From Marivita sp. (lineage in GTDB: Bacteria > Pseudomonadota > Alphaproteobacteria > Rhodobacterales > Rhodobacteraceae): a DNA stretch of 44,290 bases. The position numbers and the translations under genes were made by a program. Positions 1 to 8,168 of the stretch are shown one piece after another. The DNA lies in contig NZ_JAIPUT010000036.1 in NCBI RefSeq assembly GCF_020055635.1, forward strand, positions 1 through 44,290. Direction: 5' to 3'. The notes beneath the pieces are model-generated. The model did not search any database. It saw only the letters and a program-made list of their open reading frames with translations, and was not told the DNA's origin. The first letter of the stretch is position 1. Every line of letters starts with the position of its first letter.

Positions 1-1937
1 CCGATCAGGCGGGCCACCGAATGCTTCTCCATGAACTCGGACATGTCGATGCGCACCATCGCGTTGTCGTCGTCGAACAGGAACTCGGCCACGGCCTTGG
101 TCAGCTCGGTCTTGCCCACGCCGGTCGGCCCGAGAAACAGGAACGACCCAAGCGGACGGTTCTCGTCGTTCAGACCGGCACGCGCCCGTCGCACCGCGTT
201 TGCAACCGCCTTGACCGCCTGATCCTGGCCGATGACCCGCTTGTGCAGACCGTCCTCCATGCGGAGCAGTTTGTCGCGCTCGCCTTCGAGCATCTTGGAC
301 GTGGGAATCCCTGTCCAGCGCTCGACCACACCTGCGATCTGTTCGGGGCGCACGGCTTCTTCGACCATCACGTCATCATCCGAATTCTCGGCCTCGGACA
401 GTTGCTTTGCAAGCTGCGGGATGACGCCATAAGACAGCTCGCCCGCCTTGGCGAGGTTGCCTTCGCGCTTGGCGATCTCAAGCTCGGCCCGCGCACGGTC
501 CAACTGCTCTTTGACATCCCTTGCCGAAGCCAGCTTGTCACGTTCTGCCTGCCACTTGGCGGTCATTTCGGACGACTGTTCCTGGAGATCCGCCAGATCC
601 TTTTCCAGCTTTGCAAGCCGGTCCTTGGAGGCCTGATCGTCCTCCAGTCGCAGCGCCTCGACCTCGATCTGCTTTTGCAGGATGTCGCGGTCCAGCGCGT
701 CCAGTTCTTCTGGCTTGCTGTCGACTTCCATCCGCAGACGTGCCGCCGCCTCGTCCATCAGGTCGATCGCCTTGTCCGGCAGGAACCGATCGGTGATATA
801 GCGATGCGACAGGGTCGCGGCAGCCACCAGAGCGCTGTCCGAGATCCGCACACCATGGTGCAGTTCGTACTTTTCCTTGATACCGCGCAGGATCGAAATC
901 GTGTCCTCGACCGTCGGCTCCTGCACCATCACGGGCTGGAACCGGCGCGCCAATGCCGCATCCTTTTCGACGTGCTTGCGGTATTCGTCGAGCGTGGTGG
1001 CACCGACACAGTGCAACTCTCCCCGCGCCAGCGCAGGCTTGAGCAGGTTGGACGCATCCATCGCGCCATCGGCCTTGCCCGCGCCCACAAGCGTGTGCAT
1101 TTCGTCGATGAACAGGATGATTTCACCCGCAGCCGAGGTCACTTCGGAGAGGATGCCCTTGAGGCGCTCCTCGAATTCACCGCGATATTTCGCACCGGCG
1201 ATCAGCGCGCCCATGTCCAACGCCAGAAGCCGTTTGTTGCGCAGGCTTTCCGGCACGTCACCGTCGATGATGCGCAAAGCAAGACCTTCGGCAATCGCGG
1301 TTTTACCCACACCGGGTTCCCCGATCAGAACGGGGTTGTTCTTGGTCCGGCGGCTGAGCACCTGCATCGCGCGGCGGATCTCGTCATCCCGACCGATGAT
1401 CGGGTCGATCTTGCCTTCGCGCGCCCTTTCGGTGAGGTCGAGAGTGAACTTCTTGAGCGCCTCGTACTGGTCTTCGGCGCTCGCGCTGTCGGCGGTCCGC
1501 CCCTTGCGAATATCGTTGATGGCCGTGTTCAGCGCCTGTGCGTTCACCGCGCCAGCCTCCAAGGCCTCTTTCGCCGGGCTTTTCACCATCGCCAGGGCCA
1601 TGAGGATTCGCTCCACCGGGACAAAACTGTCCCCGGCCTTCTTGGCAATCTTTTCCGCCTCGTCGAGCACCTTGCCTGTTGCGCTGTCCAGATAGACCTG
1701 ACCGGCGTCGCCGGACACCTGGGGGATTTTCGCAAGCTTTCCGTTCAACGCCTGCGTGACGCGTTCGGGCGCACCGCCCGCGCGTTGAATGAGGTTGGTC
1801 GCCAACCCCTGTTCGTCGTCCAGCAAGGCCTTGAGAATATGTTCCGGCGCAAGCCTCTGGTGGCTTTCCCGCATGGCAATGGTCTGGGCAGCCTGAATGA
1901 AGCCGCGCGACCGTTCCGTGAACTTCTCCAAGTTCAT
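1..1937 (-). CDS. clpB: ATP-dependent disaggregase ClpB (3' end cut by window edge)
   Basis: ClpB is a cytoplasmic AAA+ hexamer that works with DnaK to pull apart aggregated proteins after heat stress. About 645 residues are present of the roughly 870 usual for the family. The ClpA/B N-domain ([13 protein letters not shown] start) covers about 1-145. The first Walker A, GEPGVGKT, lies at about 204-211, followed by IDEMHTL. The long coiled-coil middle domain spans about 400-530, and the second Walker A, GPTGVGKT, is at about 602-609. The reading frame is open to the left edge, so only the end of NBD2 and the C-terminal domain are missing. The ATG at 1937 follows a strong AGAAGGAG ribosome site. 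The gene is separated from the small genes upstream by a terminator, so it probably has its own promoter. I could not identify a convincing heat-shock sigma-32 promoter in the 80 bases available. Confidence 0.97.
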   Translation of the reverse strand, partial: MNLEKFTERSRGFIQAAQTIAMRESHQRLAPEHILKALLDDEQGLATNLIQRAGGAPERVTQALNGKLAKIPQVSGDAGQVYLDSATGKVLDEAEKIAKKAGDSFVPVERILMALAMVKSPAKEALEAGAVNAQALNTAINDIRKGRTADSASAEDQYEALKKFTLDLTERAREGKIDPIIGRDDEIRRAMQVLSRRTKNNPVLIGEPGVGKTAIAEGLALRIIDGDVPESLRNKRLLALDMGALIAGAKYRGEFEERLKGILSEVTSAAGEIILFIDEMHTLVGAGKADGAMDASNLLKPALARGELHCVGATTLDEYRKHVEKDAALARRFQPVMVQEPTVEDTISILRGIKEKYELHHGVRISDSALVAAATLSHRYITDRFLPDKAIDLMDEAAARLRMEVDSKPEELDALDRDILQKQIEVEALRLEDDQASKDRLAKLEKDLADLQEQSSEMTAKWQAERDKLASARDVKEQLDRARAELEIAKREGNLAKAGELSYGVIPQLAKQLSEAENSDDDVMVEEAVRPEQIAGVVERWTGIPTSKMLEGERDKLLRMEDGLHKRVIGQDQAVKAVANAVRRARAGLNDENRPLGSFLFLGPTGVGKTELTKAVAEFLFDDDNAMVRIDMSEFMEKHSVARLI

Positions 1938-2013
1938 GGCATTCTCCTTCTGTTAAGCACCCCATCCTCCGGCAACGCCCGTTCGCGGCGCGTCCCCTCG
2001 GGGCCTTCAGCAT

Positions 2014-2043
2014 CAAAAATGGGGGCTGCGGGACCCCCATTCA
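2014..2043 (-). terminator. Rho-independent terminator downstream of the two small membrane-protein genes
   Basis: Read on the minus strand, ATGGGGG and CCCCCAT form a 7-bp stem (2019-2040) around an 8-base loop, followed directly by TTTTTG. It sits 16 bases past the stop of the gene at 2059-2322 and upstream of clpB, so it ends that transcript and insulates clpB. Confidence 0.8.
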
Positions 2044-2058
2044 AGAGCTTGTGAACGC

Positions 2059-2322
2059 TTACTCCTGCGCTTCTTCGAGAATCGTTTCGTTGTCCTGATA
2101 CTCGGGGCCCGAAGGTGTCGGGCCGCCTGATCGATCGACGTCAGGATCGTCCGCAACGTCGGTGTCGACATCCGTTGCTTCGCTGGTAGCCAGCGGGTCG
2201 GTCTCGATCTGTTGCGGTTCCGGCGCGACCGGACCTCCTGACGGCCGTCCGATCAGGACCATGACCGCGACCAGGATGACGAATCCGATGGGGATCAGGG
2301 CATACATGTATCTTCGCATCAT
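2059..2322 (-). CDS. Small single-pass membrane protein with acidic C-terminal tail
   Basis: This 87-residue protein is of no family I recognise. Residues 1-5 are MMRRY, a hydrophobic helix covers about 8-25 (ALIPIGFVILVAVMVLIG), and the remainder is acidic and proline/serine-rich without further motifs. The positive N-terminus followed by one helix predicts a membrane anchor with the acidic tail probably in the periplasm. Its ATG overlaps the TGA of the upstream gene (ATGA), so the two are translationally coupled. The shared plan of both proteins (one helix plus an acidic low-complexity tail) suggests they are paralogous or work together. A terminator follows. Expression is likely; the function is unknown. 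Confidence 0.75.
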   Translation of the reverse strand: MMRRYMYALIPIGFVILVAVMVLIGRPSGGPVAPEPQQIETDPLATSEATDVDTDVADDPDVDRSGGPTPSGPEYQDNETILEEAQE

Positions 2323-2729
2323 TCTTCCTCCGGGGCTTGAACAACCCCTGTTTGATTGCTGACCGTGCCGTCTTCGGGCGAAACGACTTGGCCGGGTTCC
2401 AGCAGACGTCTGTCCTCGTCCGCAACCGTGTCATCCTCGCCGCTGCCCTCGATGCCCGTCAGGTCGGTGGCGTCGGTACTGCCGTCAAGCATTTGCCCGT
2501 CCTCGCGTTCCACCGGGAAATTCTGCTCCAACACGGATGCCGCTCCATCCGGGTTGCTGCCTGCCCCTGTCGGGTTTTCCAGAACGCCCTCCATATCAGG
2601 GGTCGTATTGGAATAGGGTGCGGGACCGAATTGCCAGATGACCAGGACCAGAAGGGCAACCACAACCACGAGGATTGCGGCGGGACGCAGAAATCTTGCC
2701 CTGCCTTGCGGGTCTGTGCTCTTTGCCAT
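2319..2729 (-). CDS. Single-pass membrane protein with acidic periplasmic-type tail
   Basis: The protein has 136 residues and an unknown function. Residues 1-15 are basic (MAKSTDPQGRARFLR). One hydrophobic helix lies at about 17-33 (AAILVVVVALLVLVIW). The remaining 100 residues are acidic and of low complexity, ending in EEE. The start at 2729 is preceded by AAAGGAGAGACCC, a good ribosome site. An in-frame start about 100 bases further upstream has no such site and would run into the pyrF promoter region. The gene is the first of a two-gene operon (ATGA overlap with the gene at 2059-2322) and is divergent from pyrF, with 106 bases between the two starts. Confidence 0.75.
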   Translation of the reverse strand: MAKSTDPQGRARFLRPAAILVVVVALLVLVIWQFGPAPYSNTTPDMEGVLENPTGAGSNPDGAASVLEQNFPVEREDGQMLDGSTDATDLTGIEGSGEDDTVADEDRRLLEPGQVVSPEDGTVSNQTGVVQAPEEE

Positions 2730-2835
2730 GGGTCTCTCCTTTTTCGGTAAATCAACGATTTTCGGCATGTGTTGTTCCTTGACCCAAGCGCACATGCCTG
2801 TAAGACGAAGCGGCTTTGCAAAAGGGATCGCCACC

Positions 2836-3552
2836 GTGCCAGATGACCGCCTGATCGTTGCCCTGGACGTGCCGAATGCCGTGGCCGGGCTTGAGCTTGC
2901 CGGCAGGCTGGGCGACGCGGTCTCGTTCTACAAGATCGGGCTGGGCATGCTCACCGGAGGCGGGCTGGCGCTGGCCAACGAATTGAAACACGAACATGGC
3001 AAGCGCATTTTCCTCGACATGAAGCTCTTTGACATCGGCGCAACCGTGGAAGCCGCCGTGCGCGGGCTGGCGCAGTTCGATCTGGATTTCCTGACCGTGC
3101 ATGGCGACCCCCATGTGGTGCGCGCGGCAAAGGAAGGCGCTGCCGGGTCGGATCTGAGGATTCTCGCGGTGACGATCCTGACCTCGCTCGAGCGCAGCGA
3201 TCTCGACGACAGCCTGATCCGCAGCGGTGCCATTCCCGATCTGGTGGCCGAGCGCGCCGGGCGCGCCTTCGAGGCCGGCGCGGATGGCGTGATCTCGTCC
3301 CCGAACGAAGCGGCCATGATCCGCGCCCTGCCGGATGCCGAAGGCCGCCTGATCGTGACCCCGGGCGTGCGCCCGGTCGGTGCCGACATGGGAGACCAGA
3401 AGCGCGTCGCGACCCCGGCGAATGCCGTGAAGAACGGTGTCGATCATATCGTTGTCGGTCGGCCGGTCTGGCAATCGCCGGATCCACGCGCCGCCGCACA
3501 GGCGATCGTCGCCGAGATGCGGTCGCCGCAGGCGGTTCAGCCGAACGTCTGA
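2836..3552 (+). CDS. pyrF: Orotidine 5'-phosphate decarboxylase
   Basis: The enzyme carries out the last step of UMP synthesis, decarboxylating OMP to UMP in the cytoplasm. It has 238 residues, the normal length for the short bacterial form. The N-terminal DDRLIVALDVP strand and the catalytic D-x-K-x-x-D signature are visible (D61, K63, D66 in FLDMKLFDI), as are the phosphate-binding TPGVRP and VGRPVW loops near the C-terminus. I chose the GTG at 2836 because AAGGGA lies 8 bases upstream and because family members begin a few residues before DDRLIVALDV. An ATG at 2794 would add 14 residues without conservation. The 3' end overlaps the convergent Nudix gene by 16 bases. Confidence 0.93.
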   Translation: MPDDRLIVALDVPNAVAGLELAGRLGDAVSFYKIGLGMLTGGGLALANELKHEHGKRIFLDMKLFDIGATVEAAVRGLAQFDLDFLTVHGDPHVVRAAKEGAAGSDLRILAVTILTSLERSDLDDSLIRSGAIPDLVAERAGRAFEAGADGVISSPNEAAMIRALPDAEGRLIVTPGVRPVGADMGDQKRVATPANAVKNGVDHIVVGRPVWQSPDPRAAAQAIVAEMRSPQAVQPNV

Positions 3553-3935
3553 ACCAGATACCGACGCACCATGATGGCAAAATGCGGAATCGCCTCGGGA
3601 TGCCGCGTATAATCTTCTGCCCGCATCAGCGACCAGCCTTGCCCCTCTGATCCGAAAACGATCAGGTCTTCGGCCTCGGCGGGCAAATGGGCGGCGAAGA
3701 ACACGCCACGCCCATAGCGTTCGCACCAGACAAGATCGCGGTCCTGCAAGGACAGGCCGATTTCCTCGGCTGTCTCGCGCAGCACGCAGGCTTGCGGGCT
3801 TTCTTCACCGTCGCGCCCGCCCCCGGGCAGATCAAGCCGACCGGGCCACGGGATATCCGCCCTGTCATCGCGGCGAAGCACGACGATGCGGTCCCCGATG
3901 AACAGGATCAGTTTCGCCCCGCCAAACGCCTGCAT
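3537..3935 (-). CDS. Nudix hydrolase
   Basis: A 132-residue Nudix pyrophosphohydrolase. The Nudix box is complete at residues 39-61 and fits G-x5-E-x7-R-E-x2-E-E-x-G exactly (G39, E45, R53-E54, E57-E58, G60), so magnesium-dependent cleavage of a nucleoside diphosphate linked to another group is expected. Nothing in the sequence fixes the substrate. The protein is little more than the core domain (LILFIGDRIVVLRRD at the start), as in MutT-like enzymes. The start at 3935 puts the first strand at residue 8. The gene is convergent with pyrF and divergent from dinB (66 bases between starts). A role in clearing damaged nucleotides beside a lesion-bypass polymerase is only a guess from position. Confidence 0.85.
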   Translation of the reverse strand: MQAFGGAKLILFIGDRIVVLRRDDRADIPWPGRLDLPGGGRDGEESPQACVLRETAEEIGLSLQDRDLVWCERYGRGVFFAAHLPAEAEDLIVFGSEGQGWSLMRAEDYTRHPEAIPHFAIMVRRYLVQTFG

Positions 3936-4001
3936 GTACGGACCCTTTTGTCTGCCCCGCGCCGGGTGTATCTTGTCATCGCCTGTTCGGATACCCAACA
4001 C

Positions 4002-5255
4002 ATGCCTGCCCTGTGCCGCGATTGCCTGACCGAATTCGACGCCGGAGCGCGCTGCCCCGTGTGCCGCAGTCCGCGTGTCGTTGCGCATCCCGAACTTTGC
4101 GACCTGAGTATCGCGCATATGGATTGCGACGCGTTCTATGCCTCGGTGGAAAAGCGCGACAATCCCGACCTGGCCGACAAGCCGGTGATCATCGGCGGCG
4201 GGCGGCGCGGTGTCGTGTCCACCGCCTGCTATGTCGCCCGGATCAAGGGGGTCCGGTCCGCCATGCCGATGTTCAAGGCGCTTCAGCTTTGCCCCGACGC
4301 GGTGATCGTGAAACCGCGCATGGACGCCTATGTCGAAGCGTCGCGCTCGATCCGGAAGTTGATGGAGGAACTGACCCCGTCGATCGAGCCGCTGTCGCTG
4401 GACGAGGCCTTCATCGACCTGACCGGCACCGCGCGGCTGCATGGCCATCCCCCTGCGGTGATGCTGGCGCGGCTGGTCAAGCGCATGCGGGACGAACTGA
4501 ACCTCTCCGGCTCGATCGGCCTGAGCCACAACAAGTTCCTTGCCAAGATCGCCTCTGATCTGGACAAGCCGCGCGGGTTTTCGGTCATCGGTCGTGCCGA
4601 AACCCAGACGTTTCTGCGGCCGAAATCGGTGCGCATGATCTGGGGCGTCGGCACGGCCACGCAGGACGCGCTTGACCGGTCGGGCATCCGCACGTTCGAC
4701 GATCTGCTGCGCTGGGACCTGGATGATCTGACCCATCGCTTCGGCAGCATGGGTCACCGCCTCTGGCATCTGGCGCGCGGCCAGGACCAGCGGCGCGTCT
4801 CCGCCCACAGCCCGATGAAGTCGATCTCGAACGAAACCACCTTCCACGAAGACACAAACGATCCCGACCTGCTCGACGGTCATCTCTGGCGGATGTGCGA
4901 AAAGGTCTCGGACCGGGCCAAGGCCAAGGGTCTGGCCGGGCGCGTCGTGACCCTCAAGCTCAAGAAGTCGAACTTCAGCCTGTTGACCAAGCGCCTCTCC
5001 CTGACAGATCCGACCCAGATCGCCGACCGCATCTATCGCACCGCGCGAAGGCTGTTCGATCAGGTTGGAGACCAGGGCCCCTACCGCCTTTTGGGTGTCG
5101 GCATCAGCGACCTCGGCACGGCAGAGGGCGCGGATGTCTCGGGCGACCTGCTCGACCCGAACGGGATCAAGCGCGCGCAGGCGGAACGGGCGACCGACGC
5201 GATCCGCGAAAAATTCGGCCCGGACGCAATCCTCAAGGGCCGCGCCCTGCGCTGA
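4002..5255 (+). CDS. dinB: DNA polymerase IV (Y family) with N-terminal zinc ribbon
   Basis: An error-prone lesion-bypass polymerase of 417 residues. Residues 1-33 precede the polymerase and contain CxxC-x9-CxxC (C5, C8, C18, C21), a zinc-ribbon-like extension absent from E. coli DinB. The palm follows with HMDCDAFYASVE (catalytic D41) and SLDEAFIDLT (D134, E135), the steric-gate region near Y46, helix-hairpin-helix segments around 205-260, and a little-finger domain from about 275. The ATG at 4002 is the latest start that keeps all four cysteines. The frame is open further upstream, but that would run into the divergent Nudix gene. A TGTC-N7-GTTC sequence at 3974-3988 only partly resembles the alphaproteobacterial LexA box (GTTC-N7-GTTC), so SOS control is unproven. 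Confidence 0.93.
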   Translation: MPALCRDCLTEFDAGARCPVCRSPRVVAHPELCDLSIAHMDCDAFYASVEKRDNPDLADKPVIIGGGRRGVVSTACYVARIKGVRSAMPMFKALQLCPDAVIVKPRMDAYVEASRSIRKLMEELTPSIEPLSLDEAFIDLTGTARLHGHPPAVMLARLVKRMRDELNLSGSIGLSHNKFLAKIASDLDKPRGFSVIGRAETQTFLRPKSVRMIWGVGTATQDALDRSGIRTFDDLLRWDLDDLTHRFGSMGHRLWHLARGQDQRRVSAHSPMKSISNETTFHEDTNDPDLLDGHLWRMCEKVSDRAKAKGLAGRVVTLKLKKSNFSLLTKRLSLTDPTQIADRIYRTARRLFDQVGDQGPYRLLGVGISDLGTAEGADVSGDLLDPNGIKRAQAERATDAIREKFGPDAILKGRALR

Positions 5256-5258
5256 ATC

Positions 5259-5576
5259 TCACATCAACTGGTTTTCCTCGTCTGTGGCGGAAATTCCGAA
5301 CGCATCCAGACCCGCTTCGAGGTTGTCGGCAAGGTGCGGCGTTCCGATGAGGTAATCCGCCGTCGGGGTTGTCGCTTCGTTCACGGCGGTCTGGTACGCC
5401 TCGTCCCATTCCTCGGCTTCGAAGGCCCCGCGCCCGATCCACATGACCGCGACAAGCGCCGCCTGTTCCTCTTCGTCCATCCGATCGACGAAGCCGCGCA
5501 GCTCGCCCTCGGCCCGATCAAGCTCGCGCGCCATCACGATGACGGCCGCCACCTTGTTTGCGGTGATATGTTCCAT
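5259..5576 (-). CDS. DUF3775 family protein
   Basis: The 105-residue protein matches what I know of the DUF3775 family: an N-terminal VAAVIVMARELD segment, a central DRMDEEEQAALVAVMWIGRG motif and a C-terminal YLIGTPHLADNLEAGLDAFG motif. It is small, acidic, soluble and of unknown function. It ends 3 bases from the end of dinB (convergent) and starts 60 bases after the stop of the SDR gene on the same strand, so it could be read through from the stress operon. Its ribosome site (GGGAG, 7 bases from ATG) lies partly inside a perfect 7-bp inverted repeat at 5586-5610, which could hide it in the mRNA. Confidence 0.85.
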   Translation of the reverse strand: MEHITANKVAAVIVMARELDRAEGELRGFVDRMDEEEQAALVAVMWIGRGAFEAEEWDEAYQTAVNEATTPTADYLIGTPHLADNLEAGLDAFGISATDEENQLM

Positions 5577-5585
5577 GTCGATTCT

Positions 5586-5610
5586 CCCATGTCGTCGAGG
5601 ATAACATGGG
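5586..5610 (-). repeat. Inverted repeat overlapping the ribosome site of the DUF3775 gene
   Basis: CCCATGT (5586-5592) and ACATGGG (5604-5610) are perfect 7-base arms with an 11-base spacer. On the minus strand the second arm runs into the GGGAG ribosome site of the gene starting at 5576. No T-run follows, so it is not an ordinary terminator for the SDR gene. It could be a translation-control hairpin or an operator. Confidence 0.5.
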
Positions 5611-5636
5611 CCGGAAAGGAATCTTTGACTTTGATC

Positions 5637-6368
5637 TTACGCAAACAGCCGATAGTAGAGCCAGTCTGGCAGGAACTGGCTGCCGCGAAAGACCAAGGAA
5701 AAAAGGCCGGGAAAGCTGCGCTTGAACGCATCCGAATTCATGTGCTCGAAAAATTCACGGGCGGCTGCGTCGGGCTCCATGATGAACGGCATCCGGAAAT
5801 CGTTCTTGTCTGTCAGACGTGTCTTGACGAACCCCGGATTGACCAGCTGGACCCTGACATTCGTCCTGTGCAGATCGGCATGAAGCGACTCTGCCAACGT
5901 CATGACCCCCGCCTTTGATGAGGTGTAGGCAGCGGCACCGGGAAGCCCGCGAAACCCGGAGAGCGACCCTGTCAGAACGATATGGCCAGAATCGCGTTCA
6001 ACAAACTTGGGGACCACCGCCCCCATCAGTCGCATTGCGCCGGTATAATTGATATCCGCCATGGCGATGGCCTGTTCGGCATCCCAATCCTTGGCACCGA
6101 AGGGCCAGTAGACACCGGCAAGCTGAACCACCCCATCGATCTCGCCAACAGCTTCTGCCGCGGATGTGACCGAAGCTGCATCCGAAACATCGACCGGGAC
6201 AACCTGCGCGCGCCCCGGAAGCGCATCCGCCAATGCTGTCAGCTTGTCTTCGCTGCGGGCAGACAGCACAAGCTCGACGCCAGCCGCGCTCATCTTGTGC
6301 GCCAGCGCCTCGCCGAGACCTTCGCTTGCCCCGACCAACCAGTATCGTTTGCCCGCCCAATCGCTCAC
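5637..6368 (-). CDS. SDR family NAD(P)-dependent oxidoreductase (fifth gene of sigma-E operon)
   Basis: A classical short-chain dehydrogenase of 243 residues with a Rossmann fold. The cofactor loop is GASEGLG (13-19), the central NNAG equivalent reads QLAG at 82-85, and the catalytic set is S135, Y148 and K152 (YTSSK) with N107. PGFVKTRLT follows the active site, as is usual in the family. The substrate is not evident. In context it is probably a lipid or fatty-acyl intermediate. The start is GTG, sharing GTGA with the stop of the DUF3833 gene, so translation is coupled. It is the last gene of the leftward stress operon. The equivalent R. sphaeroides operon (RSP_1087-1091) also includes an SDR. 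Confidence 0.9.
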   Translation of the reverse strand: MSDWAGKRYWLVGASEGLGEALAHKMSAAGVELVLSARSEDKLTALADALPGRAQVVPVDVSDAASVTSAAEAVGEIDGVVQLAGVYWPFGAKDWDAEQAIAMADINYTGAMRLMGAVVPKFVERDSGHIVLTGSLSGFRGLPGAAAYTSSKAGVMTLAESLHADLHRTNVRVQLVNPGFVKTRLTDKNDFRMPFIMEPDAAAREFFEHMNSDAFKRSFPGLFSLVFRGSQFLPDWLYYRLFA

Positions 6369-6931
6369 ACTGCTTCCTTCCTGCGCATCGTGGCCACCAG
6401 TTCGGCCACCTTGATTCCATATTTGCGAAACTGACTGCGATTCACGATGGTTCCATTCGGAGCAAGGTACATCCAGTCCGTCGTGTCCAGCACATGACCG
6501 CCCTGCGAGTCGGGCAACTTGTACTTGTACTTGAGCCGCACCGTCGGGCCGCTTTGAACGCCAAGACCCTCGCCGACCACGTCCGACGCCAAGGCGCGGA
6601 TATGCCCGTCATTGCCTAGCGTCAGCTTCCACTCCCGCAGCACCTCTTCGCCGTTGTCATAGGTGAATCTCTCGGTCATCACACCCTTGTTGCCGTTCCA
6701 TTCGGCAAGGAAGTCACCGACAAAGCGCGATGTCACACGCCCGGTCGGACCATAGATCACACCTTCGCAAACGATCGGGCCGTTCAGATGCATGCGCAGA
6801 TCGAAAGGCTCTCCATGTGCCGTCGCATAATCTGACGGGGTCTGGCCATAAAAACCGAAATACCGGTTCTTCAGATACCCGAGGACGAGCATCGCGCTTG
6901 CTCCGAGAAATACGAGAAAGACAGTCTCCAT
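6365..6931 (-). CDS. DUF3833 family protein (fourth gene of sigma-E operon)
   Basis: A 188-residue member of the DUF3833 family, known mainly from this type of operon. A short N-terminal hydrophobic stretch (VFLVFLGASAMLVLGYL, about 4-20) is a membrane anchor or uncleaved signal. The rest is a lipocalin-like beta-rich domain with recognisable GPIVCEGVIYGPTGRVTSRF and TDWMYLAPNGTIVNRS segments. The ATG at 6931 follows the upstream stop by 4 bases and has an AAAGGA site 8-9 bases away, in preference to an in-frame ATG at 6964 inside the MFS gene. Its end overlaps the SDR start by 4 bases. No enzymatic residue can be assigned. A lipid-carrier role in the cell envelope is inference. Confidence 0.85.
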   Translation of the reverse strand: METVFLVFLGASAMLVLGYLKNRYFGFYGQTPSDYATAHGEPFDLRMHLNGPIVCEGVIYGPTGRVTSRFVGDFLAEWNGNKGVMTERFTYDNGEEVLREWKLTLGNDGHIRALASDVVGEGLGVQSGPTVRLKYKYKLPDSQGGHVLDTTDWMYLAPNGTIVNRSQFRKYGIKVAELVATMRRKEAV

Positions 6932-6935
6932 GACG

Positions 6936-8168
6936 TCATTCCTTTCCAATCGGTGTCGCGACAAGAAGTCCGATCGCCACCAGTTTCAAAGCGCAGGGCA
7001 CCCCCGCGTAGAGCAATGTCAGTGTCGTGAGCGCCGCGTCGCTGTTTTGCGCACCCGAGACGAAACCGCTGGCTTCGAGAATGGGCAGCAGCGCAATCGC
7101 AGCGAAGGCCAGAGTGAGCTTGGACACGAACCCCCAAAGGGCGAATCCCTCGGACGCCTCTGGTGCGATCCGTTCCATCCGGCGCGCAAACACCGCCGGG
7201 AGCAGAGTCAGATCGGCCCCGACCGCGGCTCCGGAAGCCAGGCAGATCAGCGCGAACCAGACGGTGTCCCCGCTCCCCAGCATCATGGCGAAACTGAAGG
7301 CGATGATCGCCAGGACCATCGCGGCCAGCAATGCGTTCTTGGCACCGATCCGTTCGGCCACGATTCCCCAGATGGGCGCAGCCGCGGCAGCTGCCACGAA
7401 GAACAGAAGCAGCAGCGGCCCTTCCCAGCCCGGCGCATCCAGGCGGCTTTCGACGAAGAACAGAAACAATGTCGAACTCACCGCAACCGGCGCCGCGTTC
7501 ACCAGGGCAATCAGCAAGAGCCGACGCGAGATCTGGTCTCGCAGGATGATCCCGAAGCCGGCAGAGGGTTCGGTTGTTGTTCCGCGCCATTCATTGTGCA
7601 TCGCGAGACCTGCGATCAGGCAGGCCAGCGCAAACGCCACAGCGTAGGCCACGAATTCAGGCCAGGCGATGGCAAGAAAGATCGACGGCATTACCGACGC
7701 GACACAGACCCCGAGCAAAGCCCCGGTCTCGCGCCATCGGGCGACCGTTAGATGTCCCGCGTCCCCACTCAGCGATCTGGCCTTCTGCACGCCGCGCGCA
7801 TAGAAATTGATCGTCAGGAAACTGAAGGCCGAAAACACCAGCGTCAGCATGACCGCGAACCACAGGATCGGGTTGGTGGGTGGGGTGACGGCGAACAGGC
7901 CCAGCATCGCGGCCCCCATGATCGCCAGCGTCACGCCGACTGCCAGTCCCTGATAGCGCCGCACGGCGACCGCCAGCTTGCCCAGAAGCGGATCCTGCAC
8001 CACATCAAGCAACCGAAGCCCGAACAGGACCGAGCCCAGCGCGGCAAGGCTGACCCCGTATTCATCGACATAGAACTTGGGCGCGTGGATGTAGATCGGC
8101 AAACCTGCCGCCGCGAGAACCGCCGCAAAGACAGCGTATCCGCCCAGTTTCTGCCGATCTGCAAGCAT
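6936..8168 (-). CDS. MFS transporter, GPH/MFS_2-like (third gene of sigma-E operon)
   Basis: A 410-residue major-facilitator protein with about twelve hydrophobic helices spread along its length. The DVVQDPLLGKLAVAVRR segment after the second helix is typical of the glycoside-pentoside-hexuronide/MFS_2 branch, which includes lysophospholipid and sugar carriers. The start at 8168 is fixed by the TAATG overlap with the end of the DUF1365 gene. A longer open frame to 8525 lies inside that gene and is a shadow. In this operon a lipid or lipid-breakdown substrate is plausible but not shown by the sequence. The stop is 4 bases before the DUF3833 start. Confidence 0.88.
   Translation of the reverse strand: MLADRQKLGGYAVFAAVLAAAGLPIYIHAPKFYVDEYGVSLAALGSVLFGLRLLDVVQDPLLGKLAVAVRRYQGLAVGVTLAIMGAAMLGLFAVTPPTNPILWFAVMLTLVFSAFSFLTINFYARGVQKARSLSGDAGHLTVARWRETGALLGVCVASVMPSIFLAIAWPEFVAYAVAFALACLIAGLAMHNEWRGTTTEPSAGFGIILRDQISRRLLLIALVNAAPVAVSSTLFLFFVESRLDAPGWEGPLLLLFFVAAAAAAPIWGIVAERIGAKNALLAAMVLAIIAFSFAMMLGSGDTVWFALICLASGAAVGADLTLLPAVFARRMERIAPEASEGFALWGFVSKLTLAFAAIALLPILEASGFVSGAQNSDAALTTLTLLYAGVPCALKLVAIGLLVATPIGKE

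Noticed and set aside
1938-2018. Heat-shock sigma-32 promoter of clpB
   Set aside because: Expected from biology, but no convincing CTTG and CCCCAT-like pair with correct spacing was found in the available bases.
21-2054. Open frame of 677 codons on the plus strand at the left edge
   Set aside because: It is antisense to clpB, whose Walker motifs are unmistakable on the minus strand.
3974-3988. Possible LexA/SOS box before dinB (TGTC-N7-GTTC)
   Set aside because: Only one half matches the alphaproteobacterial GTTC-N7-GTTC consensus; two mismatches in the other half make it too weak to list as a site.
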